A DNA stretch of 64,000 nucleotides from Nemophila menziesii (lineage: Eukaryota; Streptophyta; Magnoliopsida; Boraginales; Hydrophyllaceae), in the NCBI GenBank assembly GCA_029959085.1, contig JARWIR010000002.1, positions 66,270,154 through 66,334,153 on the forward strand. The letters are read 5' to 3'. Under the pieces are notes generated by a model, which did no database searches, had not been told where the DNA came from, and saw only the letters and a list, made by a program, of their open reading frames with translations. This document shows, one piece after another, positions 46,529 to 57,716 of the stretch. The position numbers were made by a program, and so were the translations under genes. Positions within the stretch are counted from its first letter, which is position 1, and every line of letters begins with the position of its first letter.

Positions 46529-48033
46529 TGGCATTTTGGGTGTGATATAAATATAATGTAGGACTAACACCAAGGAAACTAGGACTCCCTGCAAGCGTAC
46601 GGGTTATCGGCAAGTAAAAATATGATAAGCAAGAGTTATCGTTCCTTAGGGACTACTTGGGAAGTAGTAGATATGCTCAGCTTGTACAAAAGTGTAAAGT
46701 TGCAATACAAATATGAAACATGATATGCTGTTTGGTTTTCTTACTGCAAGGACTAAAATGCAATTAATATAAATAACTAATTAAAAAGGTGAATAATAGT
46801 TCATGCAATGAAAAGATGAAAGTGTACGAGAATGAGATGTTTGATTCTTGTAGGTAATCCTTCTAAACAACTATTATCTTGTTTTGGTATAAGGGTGAGT
46901 TGATTAGTTCACATTAGTCGGGATTCAAAGCGGCTTTACTCCTTATTCAGGCATCTAGAGCATCTATCTTACACACCTTCTGGTTATCTGATGCATTAAA
47001 TCTCACAACCCAAAGACTACCTAGCATGCAAGGAACCCACTCGTCCAAGGCATTAGGCGCTTATATCCTATGTCTGAAAATCCAACCCCCGCACGGACAT
47101 TAATCGGATAATCTCACACTACCTAAGTTTGATCAGGACCTAGTTATGCAACAAGTTCACGAATATAAACAATGGAAGTATAAAAAATAATTCTTTGTCC
47201 CAAATAATAAAAAATCAACAATAATCATCTAGGGTTCATACCCAATTCACGAATCAAATATAAAGTACTTAGCTCATACTAAAAGAAATGAAACACAAAT
47301 AAAATACTAATGTAACCATGCTTAAATGATAAAGAAAAATAAAATTAACCTAATAAAAGGAATGAAAGCGTGTACAGATGACGAAGAATGGTGTAGAAAC
47401 CCCTTTCTTCTTTTCTCCAAGCGCTTGCTCTTGTTCTTCTCTCTCTAGATAATGTTGTGGAATGAAGATTACTGATATATGGCTTGAAAATGAGCTTTTA
47501 TACCTTCTAATTTCGTTTGGCCCCTTTAGGAAATAGGAAATTAGGTTTAGAAGGGGCCCAACCCGTTTTTATGCAGCAGATCATAGGTTCAAGTCTTGGG
47601 AATCGTTTTTGGCATAACTTCTTCATCTTAACTCCGATTGACTTCTTTCACTTTCCACGTGACCGTTACTTCAAGATCTTTCCAACCAACTATGGATAAG
47701 GTCCATAATTCTTCATAAAAATATTGTGGTGACTCTATCTTTACGGTGCAAGACTACTCCAGTAATTGCTCTAACTTCCCATAGTAGCTCTAAGCTCAAT
47801 TTTTTCTTTGACTTATTGACCTATTATATTAATATTGGATCCTTGTACTAAGCATGTATCTAAACTACACACTAAACACACGACTAAAACCTCTATAAAT
47901 AACAATTAGTCCAAAAGTAGAGGCAAAAGTACAATATCACAAATAATAGGGAAAAATCCCTCACTTAAGCCCCATAAACTCCTAAAAGAATGTCTCGAAT
48001 GTAGATTTATTAGTCACAAAAATAGATACATCA
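46529..48033 (-). repeat. 3' LTR of El-7
   Basis: On the minus strand it starts TGATGTATCT at 48033 and ends CCAAAATGCCA at 46529. Length 1505 bp. The sequence is diverged from the other LTRs but the blocks are in the same order. Confidence 0.8.
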
Positions 48034-49421
48034 AGAACCCAAACTCAAGGTTTTAACGTCCCGACAAAAAAGATAAAAAAAGTAAGAGAAGTAGTTTGGA
48101 CGGGTCTAAGTCGAATAAGCCAACAAAGAAAGAAGGCATATGAAGTAGAAGAAATGACACTGAAGCTAAAATCTAAATAAATCTCATATAGTATAATTTA
48201 CAAACTAAATCAAACATATAACTACAAATATACAATCCATACAAATACTTTCAAGATTGAATTAGTTTTGCAATGCGCTAAATGAGGTTCTTTCTTAGTT
48301 CACAACGATGGTTATAGGTTGTTCATCAATCCTCACATAGTTTCTAAGATCCACTAAACTACTCTCTAAATAAGAAAGGTCCTAAAATGCATAGTCAAGA
48401 ATCCTAAGGTCTTTGAGGTTATAATGTAGGCTTAGGGTAGGTGTGGTACGTATATTTGGATACTTTAGAGTGGGTTTTTGGCCCTCTACTCACTAGCTAT
48501 CAATGAGACTCCCTAGAGCTTGAGTTACTCTCAAATATGTTCCTACTAATCCCAATTGATAAACTAATTAGTATCCCCAATAATCCCAAGATAAACCTTT
48601 CATGATCACCTAATAAAGTTTCACTTTTCCGGTCCAAGAATATGTATATATATTTCTTTTGTAAGTGGTCATGGTTCTCTTTTTGATGTGAGAAATCATG
48701 ACCCTTTATTTCTTTTCTTTTCCAATATATTTTTTACCTTTTATTTTCAATTATTTTCTTCTTCCTTTTACCCTGGCAAATGGTTACAATGTATATATCA
48801 CAATGTGATCATGAAGCTAACTTCATACATACCAATCCAAACAAATGATAATTCCCATAAAACCTCCACCCCAAAATCAAGCTCTAGACGACTATCAAAG
48901 CATCGTGATTCGAGCGCGGGTCATATGGTAAAGTCCTAAATACTAAAGGGTAAAGCTTGTAACATGGCTAACAAAAAGGCTTAGAAAGGCATAGAGGGGG
49001 TTGAGACGGATAATATAACAATTAATATTGGCCAACAAGCTAAAAAGGCTCAAAGGGATAACAAAGAAATGCCTTAATCATGTCCTATCTTATGCAAATT
49101 AGTTACTTCCTAAGTTCCAGCTCGTTCATCAAATAGTTTATTCACTAGTTTAGACCTCACGTTTTACACACCACTCATGCTACCTAAGATCAAACTCATT
49201 TAATCGCATTGCTCACTAATCTCTTCTTTACTCACAATTCATATTTCATGTAAAATATTTTAAGAATATAAATGATTAGTTCTTAAATCTACTATGTTCT
49301 ATCATTAAGTCACAAAGATTTAGTGTAAAAGATACATTATATCAATTCTAAATCAACTTTCACACTTATTAAAAACAAATTAAATACACATGAAGTGGAG
49401 AGGGGACAACGGATCCCCAAC
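48034..49421 (-). other. 3' non-coding region of El-7
   Basis: The minus strand has a decayed pre-PPT hairpin TTGTCGGGACG (near 48055-48065), a PPT-like CTTGAGTTTGGGTTCT next to the LTR, and the GACCCGCGCTCGAATC block (about 48905-48922). No ORF supported. Confidence 0.6.
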
Positions 49422-50997
49422 TGATGTCTCCCTAAATGTTCTAATTTTATACCCTTGGGAGACATCATTTTTTGTGTTTATTCTACAATTAAGATAGACT
49501 TTTGGTGTTAATATGCAATAAATTGATTTTTCTCTTTTAATTTTAGTATTTTTCATTTATTAAACTTTTGCGCGTAATATGGTTTGTTTTGAGTGAAAAG
49601 TTGTAGGTTTTGAATACTAGATACGATAGGAATCCAAGATTAAAGTCAAAGATCATGTAATGAAGAAGAAATATCCCGAAAGAATTGATAATTTCAAGTT
49701 GCAAATCTGGAAAGTTGATAATGATTGCTGATTTAGAGCCATCTAAGAGTGGATTTAGCCTCTTACTTGTGAAGATAATTTGTTCCCCATTGAGTTACGG
49801 AAATTTAGCAACTGGAATGGAGTAATTCCGAGTTGAAACAAGCCGGTTAGACCTGATTTAGTGAAGGTGGTGCAACAGTTACGGGATTTGGACTTAATTA
49901 ATGGACTTGGGTTTTTCTAATTTTCATTTAATCTTTAAGAAAAGCCCTAGTCCGAATTTTACATTATAAATAGGATTTAGACTCTTATTTTTTAAAGAGA
50001 ATTCATACACAATTCATACGCTTAGAAGTCAGAACACCAGAGAAGAAGCTAGAGCAAGGAAGAGAAGAAGCCAAGAGCTGGAGAAATTCAACATCTCCAA
50101 TTCTCAACCAATTCAACTCCGTAATTAGGTTCTTCTATTTTATTCTGTAAAATAATTATGAATTCTTTTTATATTAATTTCTTAGTTTTTCGTATTAGTA
50201 TGAGCTATACTTATAATGTGCTTGAGAACGCATAATGGGTTAATCCTAATTCTACTTCATTTCATGTGTTTGAATTTGGGATTATAATAATTGAATCAGA
50301 TTGGGTATTTAGTAATTTCCCTTAATTTGTATTTTATTGACTATTAGTGAAGTTGAGAATCAATAATAGGACTTAATACTTAGGCTATTCCATTTAGTGG
50401 CGAATGGATCACCTTGGCGGGGGTATAGGTATGGAACCAATTAATGAATGTAGGATAGAAATTAATGACTTTGACGAGCTTAATTAATCCTATGGCCTAT
50501 TGGGTAATATGAAATTAACCATTCGAAGGTGGACTATAATCACCCTGATGGGGTTTGTAGCACCTAAGAATCGCTCCTTAGTCCACCCTTACGGGGGTAA
50601 GGAGAATTCTGAATCCCGACCATTACTATTTTACCGATTTGTCCCTTCAACAAAATATGGAATGAATAGAGTTAGGTGAAATCCTTGTGTCTCTCAAGTA
50701 CTTCCTTTCATACCTTGCGTAAACTACTTTATTTTCCTATGTCTAGTTTAATATTTGCATTAATTTAGTCTTTTAAATTATTGTCTTAGTTATATAAAAC
50801 CAAAACAAACAATCTTAAAATCATTTACTTGCTTTCACGTGCAATTAATCACTATCTGATAAACATTAGAGTCAACCAATCCGTCCTTGAGAACGAGTCT
50901 GTATTATCACATATATTACTTGGGACAACTGTACCCTTGCAGTTGTGGTTCTCTTATTCTTATTTGCATTTATTTTAGAACACACAAAGGACCACCA
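49422..50997 (+). repeat. 5' LTR of El-8
   Basis: TGATGTCTCCC ... AAAGGACCACCA, 1576 bp. The first 45 bases hold an 11-bp inverted repeat (TGATGTCTCCC / GGGAGACATCA). TATA box TATAAATAG at 49965-49973. Confidence 0.93.
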
Positions 50998-51003
50998 AGT
51001 TTT

Positions 51004-51021
51004 TGGTGCCGCTGCCGGGGA
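51004..51021 (+). promoter_or_regulatory. Primer-binding site of El-8 (tRNA-Asp)
   Basis: TGGTGCCGCTGCCGGGGA, 16 of 18 identical to the exact tRNA-Asp PBS of El-2, six bases after the LTR. Confidence 0.85.
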
Positions 51022-51265
51022 CGGTAGCGTGTGACCCCGGTGTTTATCCTTTAAGGTTAGTTGCATTTTTATTTTTCAGTGTTACGCTTTGTTTGTTCAT
51101 CTTTTTTAGGTTTTTAGGTTTGGTGTATGCGAAGGAAGCTATTTAAAGATATTGAGACATTACCTCCGATCCTTGATAATCCTGAATTCATTAGTCAGAC
51201 TTGCTAACAAGAAAAAGAGAGAAGAAAAATAAGCGAAAGATTTAGATGAGAGATCAGCTAGAGAG

Positions 51266-53945
51266 ATGGCTGACCCTTCGATTGATAACAACAGTCAGAA
51301 TGGCCTAGTACCACCTCCTAATCCTCCAGTTCAAGCCCAAGTAGCTGATCCATGGTTCATTAATGGTCCAGCACAAGAACCATTCCTTGCTCCTCCTCTT
51401 GGGATTGGCCCAGCCGATATTGATGTTCCGAGATTCCGTCCAGATTCGGGTATGTTAGCTCAATTTCAGAATTTCAGAAATTTTTGTGGCAAGCCTGGAG
51501 AAGATCCTATTCACGCAGTACAAAAGTTTATGCAAATCTGTGATTCTTACATCACTCAAGGAGTAACATAAGAGCAAATGTATTTTGCTACATTTAGATT
51601 TTTCGTGATAGATGGAGCGAGTGATTGGCATGATTCACAAGAGCCTGGAAAGATTACGAATTGGGAACAATTACAGGCTGCGTTTTTCGACAGGTACTAT
51701 CCATCCAACATGAGATTAGATGCTCCACTCGAATTAACACATTTCCGACAAGAATATGATGAAGCTTTGGGTAGAAGTTGGTCGAGATTCCAGCATTGTT
51801 TGCAAAGAGTCCCTGATCATGGCCTTTCAGAACAACAACAAATGAAAATCTTTTACAAAGGCCTTGATGGGAAATCAAGAAAAGATTTATATTTGTTATG
51901 TGGTAGTGGATTTTTGCAGGTTCTACCCGTTCACGCGAAGATCATCTTAAATAGAACGGTAACTAATGAAGTGGGGTGGAATACTGTGAGAACACCCGCT
52001 AAAGGGGGAGTTAATAACGTAAATATTAAAGAAAATTTCACCTCCTTAGAGAACAAAATACAAACCACATTGGAACAACAATTGAAACAACTCACGTTAG
52101 CCGTGAAGGAAGGTTTTTCGAGTAAAAGGGTTGAAGTGAATGCTACACAAGAAATTTATGGATGTTCGTACTGTGGTGTGAATGATCATGAATGGGAGAA
52201 TTGTCAGAATAATCAAGAGTACGTGATGTTTGTTTCCAATAGAGGGAATTACAATTAGAGTGGTAAAGGATATCAACCAAACAGAAACCATCCTGGGTTT
52301 CAGTATCCAAATCCTAATGGGGCAGCAAATCTGACATACGCGTATCAGCCTCGTCCCCAGGGTAATAACTATAATCCAAGACCGCAGAATAACTACCAAG
52401 GAAATTATGTTCGGAGACAACCTCCTCAAGACAATTATAATGACACCATGAACCAGAAAGCCTTACCTACTCAACCACAAGAAGGTACAAATAACCTTCA
52501 GAAAACTGTAGAAGATTCAATCGCGCTCCATGCACAGTCAATCCAAAGGCAACAAGCTTCTGAAGCACACATTAAGATGTTAGAGAATCAAGTTGCGCAA
52601 ATGTCAAAACAATTGAATCAGCGCCCACAAGGGAAACTCCCTAGTGACACTGAAAATCCAATCAAAATTGAAGATTGCGAAATCATCTCGCTCAGAAGTG
52701 GTAAGAACCTCCCTCCACCTCCTTTTCCTGTTATGAGAGAGAAGGAAGTTATTAGAAACGAAAAGGATGTGGTGGATAAGGATAAGGATGTTGAAGTGGA
52801 GGAAGTGGAGAGGCCTATTGAAGTTCCGAAAAAAGAAAGATGATATTATAATAAACCGTCTTCCTCCACCATTTCCATCTAGAGTTCAAAAGAAGGGTGA
52901 TATGGCTGATTATCAAAAATTCTTTAACAATGTGAGAGGTCTTAGCATTAATATTTTGTTGTTAAAAGCTATTAGAGATGTACCCAAGTATGCGAAGTTT
53001 CTGAAAAGAGCCCTCACCAACAAAAGGTCGTATTGCGATAATGAGATGATTGGTTTACCTGAAGAATGTAGTGCTATTTGTCAAATTAAGCTACCTCCTA
53101 AGTTACTTGATCCTGGGAGTTTCACAATTCCTATATCTATTGGAGAAGAATGGAAAGGAAAAGCGCTATGCGATTTGGGTGCAAGTATTAATCTTATGCC
53201 CAAATCAATCTTTGAGAAGTTGAAGATAGGAGATGAGAAACTAACATCCATGGTCTTATAGATGGCTGACAGATCCCTCGTACATCCAGAGGGACGAATA
53301 GAAGATGTCCTCGTCAAGGCAAGTACGTTAATTTTTTCCGTTGATTTTTTTATACTAGATTACGACGCGGATAGGTATGTCCCCATCATCTTGGGAAGAC
53401 CATTTCTAGCCATGGGGCGTACTTTAATTAATGTAGAGAACGGAGAAATGATTATGAGAATTCAAGACGAAGAGGTGAAGTTCAACGTATTTAGACCAAT
53501 GAAGTTTCCGGATTCCAGGGAGGATTGTTTTCGTTTAGATGTAGTTGAACAGGTACCAAAAGAGCCAACTAACGTTGAGGAGACCTTAGGAGTTGAGGAA
53601 AGAGAGCTAAGGAAGAAACCACCAATTAAAGCTCATCCATACCCTAAAGGAAGGCCACAATTAGATCGTGCAAAGAAGAAAGCTAAATCACGTGTCACGA
53701 AGGTTCCAAAGGAACCTAAGAAAGAAAGAAAGAAAGAGGGTTTCAAAGTGGGCGAAGAAGTCGCTATGTAAAAGCCTAACCCTCCTCCAAAGACACGTGA
53801 ATCAAAGAACTCTTGGCTAGGACCATTCATGGTCACACAGGTTATCTCGGATAAAGTAGTTGGAATAAGAGCCAAGGGATGCAAATTTCGAGTAGAAAAT
53901 GTTGACAACTTCACTCACTGCTGGGGAGGTTATGTTAAAGAATGA
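51266..53945 (+). pseudogene. El-8 gag-protease-IN tail polyprotein
   Basis: About 890 codons from the ATG at 51266 (MADPSIDNNSQ); a relic start lies at 51127. Gag has SDWHDSQEPGKITNWEQLQA and a perfect zinc knuckle, CSYCGVNDHEWENC (C-x2-C-x4-H-x4-C), near 52165-52205. SLRSGKNLPPPP follows. The protease has ALCDLGASINLMP and IILGRPFLAMG. The linker ends FKVGEEVAM, then NSWLGPFMVTQV and FTHCWGGYVKE, the GPY/F-type IN tail, with stop at 53943-53945. Lesions: stops at about 51569, 52256, 53259 and 53772, and one frameshift near 52840. There is no space for RT, RNase H or the IN core: protease and tail are about 100 codons apart. Confidence 0.85.
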
Positions 53946-54099
53946 TGCACGAGGTAACCCGTCGAGCTTAACGACGTTAAACAAAAGCCAATTAATTTTA
54001 TATTAGTTTAAGTCTTTTATTGTTCGTAGTGTAGATTAGATAAATTCGTTTAAATTAGTGTTTATTATTAAGAAATGAGGAAGGGTAGTTGTTTTTGAT

Positions 54100-54120
54100 G
54101 ATTTCAGGGGTAAAAAGGCC
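54100..54120 (+). other. Candidate splice acceptor before the ORF2 module
   Basis: TTTTTGATGATTTCAG followed by GGGTAAAAAGG just before TGAGTTTGGGGTC (54122-54133). A matching CAG-plus-TGAGTTTGGGGTC arrangement occurs in El-1 (995-1013). Spliced env-like messages are known for some plant gypsy elements; use here is inferred. Confidence 0.3.
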
Positions 54121-54179
54121 ATGAGTTTGGGGTCGAAAAGATGAAAAACGAAGAAAATTGGGTTGGAAGACAAGAGCCA

Positions 54180-54564
54180 ACCGGGAACCCGGTGGGTGAC
54201 CGGGTACCCGGTCAACTGCGCTGAAGACCCCCCAAACTTCTGATTAGTGCGTCAAGTTTGACGCAAGTTACTGCATCCAAGTTTGAGCCAGCGAGAGCCC
54301 ACCGGGTACCCGGTGGCTGACCGGGTAGCCGGTTCGTGAAGGTGGAAAGTTCTGATTAGTGCGTCAAGATTGACGCAAGGTGCTGCGTCTGAGGTTGCGC
54401 CAGCGATGCTCACCGGGTAGCCGGTCAACGAAGGATGAAAGTTCTGATTAGTGCGTCAAGTATGACGCAAGGAGGCTTGCGTCTGAGGTAAAAAAAATCA
54501 ATTTGGTAATTTATTTTGCGCCGACACAGCGACCGGTAACCCGGTCAGCCACCGGGTACCCGGT
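54180..54564 (+). repeat. Palindrome array of El-8: seven ACCGGGTACCCGGT words and three TGCGTCAAGTTTGACGCA words
   Basis: Word 1 lies at 54180-54193, 54199-54212, 54301-54314, 54320-54333, 54412-54425, 54532-54545 and 54551-54564. Six of the seven form pairs whose starts are exactly 19 bp apart. Word 2, an inverted repeat with TGACG/CGTCA arms, lies at 54248-54265, 54360-54377 and 54452-54469, within a longer repeated phrase starting TTCTGATTAGTGCG. The array precedes a TATA-like box and the ORF2 leader, and resembles a cluster of dimeric protein-binding sites. Confidence 0.8.
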
Positions 54565-54601
54565 CAGCTGCTGTGATAGGCGGTTTTAAGGGTTTAAACC
54601 C

Positions 54602-54955
54602 TATATTTTTAGCTTCTTTCCCAAGCCAGCCTCTTATTCAGAATCCTAGCCTCCACCTACTCCGAAAATCATCAACAAAACACTATATAATCATCAAATC
54701 AAGCCCTCTTTCCTCTCAAAAACACACAATCAACTCACCTCTCTTCCAAAACACCATCAATTTCACAGTTTTCTCCAAGATTTTTCTTCTTCCTAGCTTC
54801 AAATTAAACCCAATTTCTTCCTAATTCACATCAATTAACCTTTACCCATATAATATCTCACCATATTCTTCAAGTTTCAAGCCTCAAAGCATCAAAGTTC
54901 TTAGCTTTTCTATAGCTTTTCACTATTTGAAGTTTTGAGTTTGGGGTGAAAAGAG
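54602..54955 (+). promoter_or_regulatory. Putative internal promoter and leader of El-8 ORF2
   Basis: TATATTTTT (54602-54610), CCTAGCCTCC (54645-54654), then about 280 nt of C/A/T-rich leader with few G residues, TTGAGTTTGGGGT (54935-54947) and ATG at 54956. The same order is seen in El-2, El-3 and El-7. Confidence 0.45.
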
Positions 54956-57616
54956 ATGACTAACAGAACCGATTCATGTGTACTTATTGAAGGAACTTTC
55001 CAAGAAACAGAAACTCTATTGGTACTACTCCAGAACAAGCTATTGTGATTCTTGATTCGCGTTCCAAACGCAAGACTGAAGAAATCCCAGCTGCTCCCAA
55101 AAGGAAAGAGAATCTGATTAAGGCTAATCCTAAGAAAAGTAGATTAATTGATGAAGTGAGGAAGAGTCTGAAGAAGAAACTCCGCAAGCACTCGTTCAAG
55201 AACAAAGATCCACACGAAGAAAGATGTTTGCTCATAAACCGAAGAGAATTGCTATGACTTGGAATGATCAGGTTCGTGACAGAATTAATTACTTGAAATT
55301 TGGTGTTGAGAAGGGTCTTCCAAAGGGTATTTTGAATAGTGCTTTTAAGGATTATGCTACTACTTGTGACAAGTTTGGGTGGAAAGAATTGAGAGAAAGA
55401 AAACTTGAATATATTCCTACCTTGGTGCGTGATTTTTACGAGGGACTAGCTTTTTCAAAAGAAGCAATTATTTTACGCAAAAAGGTAATACCTCTCTCTG
55501 TTGAGCTTATTCGGAAATCGTTGAAATTGCCCAACTTCACTGGCCCTTGTCCTTTCCCAGAAACCCTCACCGATCCTTCATTCACTTTCAAATCTCTTTG
55601 GGGAAAAGTGCTTATTCATGGGGCCCGCCCAATTCCCACATGAGAACGTTATCATGGACAAATTTATAACAACAATTTGTTGCCTTGTGCTAAGGTTTGG
55701 TCCCGTTTCATAATCCCTACCTTCTTTGGTACAATACACATTTCGGAATTGAAAAAGGAACACATTATATTCATCAAGTGTATTATTGAGAACAAACATA
55801 TGGATGTGGCTCGTGTGCTTTATGACAATATTATGGAATTCGAGAAAGCCCCTACTACCCAGCAGAATCTTAAATTTCCTTGTACCATCACCACCTTGTG
55901 TATAGACGCTAAAATTCCGCATAGGTGTGAAGAAGCTGAACCTTCCATAGTTGGGGAACAAATATCTTTAGTCTCGATTCAGAATGCCCATGACGAAGCC
56001 ACACAAGTGGTGTCGCCTAAGGTGTGATAAAATAATGAGATAAATAAGTGGAAATAAACACCCTAAGCTGAGCACGGTTCTACAAGTATACAGATCGTAT
56101 GCAAGTTGTAATGAATAAGTAGAACCGTTCCTCAGGGACTACGAAGGTTAAGAAGAACTTATGCAAATATTCAAGTGCAAATAATTAAGCTAGAATAATA
56201 ATACGCAAGAGAAAGAAAGAAAGATAGATTTTTATTTGGTTTTTAATAAAGGAAAATTAAACTACTAAACTAAAGACAGAAAATAAATAAAAGAAAAGAA
56301 GATATATGAAAGTTTAGCTTGAGTAATTAGCATGTAATCCCCACTAGTTTTGTCGTTCTAAACATGTAAGGTATGAACCATTTAGTGTTTCAATAGTTTG
56401 GTTTCAACTGCGCTAGGTAGTTTCAAATAGGGATTACCTGTGTCAATAAGAACCTAAACAAACTGTTCCTGCAATTGATAAAATAGCAATACACTAAACC
56501 ATTGACTATCTAGTTAGGCTGGGTTGTCTGATCAAACCTTATTCTAGACGTTATGTGCTAATTCTATAGTTAAATATACCAGTTATCTAACTACTATGAT
56601 GGTAATCCTATATGTTTGCAACCATAAAGAACACATAATATAAATCCAACACATAAACAGAGAAATCAAAACATAAATTCAATCAAATTAGATAGATGTC
56701 AACCAAAACTAGGGTTCATACATATACGCTAAAACTCAAGCTAAATAGAATTTAGTTCATACTAAGAAAAGAAAAGAAAAGAATTACAGAATTAAAGGTT
56801 GAAGGAGACATAATTGATGCACAGCTCCTTCCAGAATTCTCTTCTTGTGTTGTAGCTTCTTCCAGACCTTAAGGTTTGGTCAAGGATGATTTTCTAATGT
56901 TAAGAGGCTGTATTTATAATTTATAGGTTGACCTAATTCGTTTTCTTGAAGGAGAAGGTAATATTGGACTCCTAGCCCAACTCAAATTTGTAGCCCAAAA
57001 ACATGCAATCAACCCAGTTTTTGTTTTGGTTCTAACAGCTTCAATACTTGTCCGATTGATGCGTATGAGTAGTCTAAATTCATCTTATCAGAAAGATATC
57101 CAACTTTGCTCTTCACCGTTCCTCCAAATTCCTCACCGTTTTTGAGATATAAGCTGATGTGTGGTCGTAGGTGCTGGAATTCAGATTTAAGGCAGCTTTT
57201 CCTTTTCCATATTTTAAGCTTTTACTTCCTTATCTTCAATTTCCTTGTTTATCTATTTCCTTTAGCTCTTAGACTTTGACTTGGACTCTAATTAATTACC
57301 ATATATCTCTAAAGCTTCACACTAAATAAATAATAAATCATCACAAATGGGGAGACATCAACAAGCTGTAAGAACTCCTAGAGCTCCTCCTCCAAAGAAG
57401 AAGGTACAATCCGATAACGAGTTGGAATCGAAAATTACGGTGTTGGAAGAGAATCAAGATAAGATGATTGCTACTTTAGGGAACGTTACAAAAGAGTTGG
57501 ACCTTATCTGAAATATGCTACTTGTGGTGAGCACCATTCAACACGCCACCTATGGATTACTTACGAAGGATAAAGTCCATGGACGCAACACCGATGACCA
57601 GCCACGCGCTGGTTAA
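54956..57616 (+). pseudogene. El-8 ORF2, long form, interrupted by solo LTR El-9
   Basis: The start MTNRTDSC is followed by a frameshift into EQAIVILDSRSKRKTEE and a Lys-rich region. A second frameshift leads into the long open part at 55224 (MTWNDQVRDRINYL). The central domain (about 55300-55900) has CDKFGWKELRERKLEYIP, LVRDFYEGL, KKVIPLSVELIRKSL and, after a TGA near 55642, VWSRFIIPTFFGT and MDVARVLYDNIM. It matches El-2 ORF2 and the 'putative plant transposon protein' family. El-9 splits the gene at 56008-57360; the flanking codons are in register across the ACAAG duplication. The C-terminal coiled coil (ITVLEENQDKMIATLGN) ends at TAA 57614-57616, with one stop inside. Confidence 0.8.
56008..57360 (-). 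mobile_element. El-9: solo LTR with 5-bp target duplication ACAAG
   Basis: A minus-strand LTR running from TGATGTCTCC (57360) to GGCGACACCA (56008), 1353 bp, flanked by ACAAG at 56003-56007 and 57361-57365. No internal sequence remains, so it arose by recombination between the LTRs of a complete element. The end sequence is of the El-2 type. Confidence 0.95.
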
Positions 57617-57678
57617 GATACGTTTTCTATCCGTTTCGCGTTTAGTGTTGAATTAGTTTAATTGCTTTGCGTCTTTTC

Positions 57679-57698
57679 GAGTCGCGGGGACATGACTC
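57679..57698 (+). ncRNA. Hairpin with GNRA-type loop, El-8
   Basis: GAGTCGCG, GGGA, CATGACTC: same place and loop as El-1 and El-6, with one G-U pair and one mismatch. TTGAGTTTGGGGT follows at 57703-57715. Confidence 0.55.
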
Positions 57699-57716
57699 AT
57701 TTTTGAGTTTGGGGTG

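Noticed and set aside
48688..48939. 83-codon plus-strand ORF in the El-7 3' region
   Set aside because: It lies in conserved non-coding sequence, antisense, with Phe/Ser-rich composition from T-rich DNA; sister elements do not keep the frame.
54180..54564. CRISPR-like array (regular palindromic repeats)
   Set aside because: Repeats are short, spacers are of unequal length and partly shared, and the context is a plant retrotransposon.
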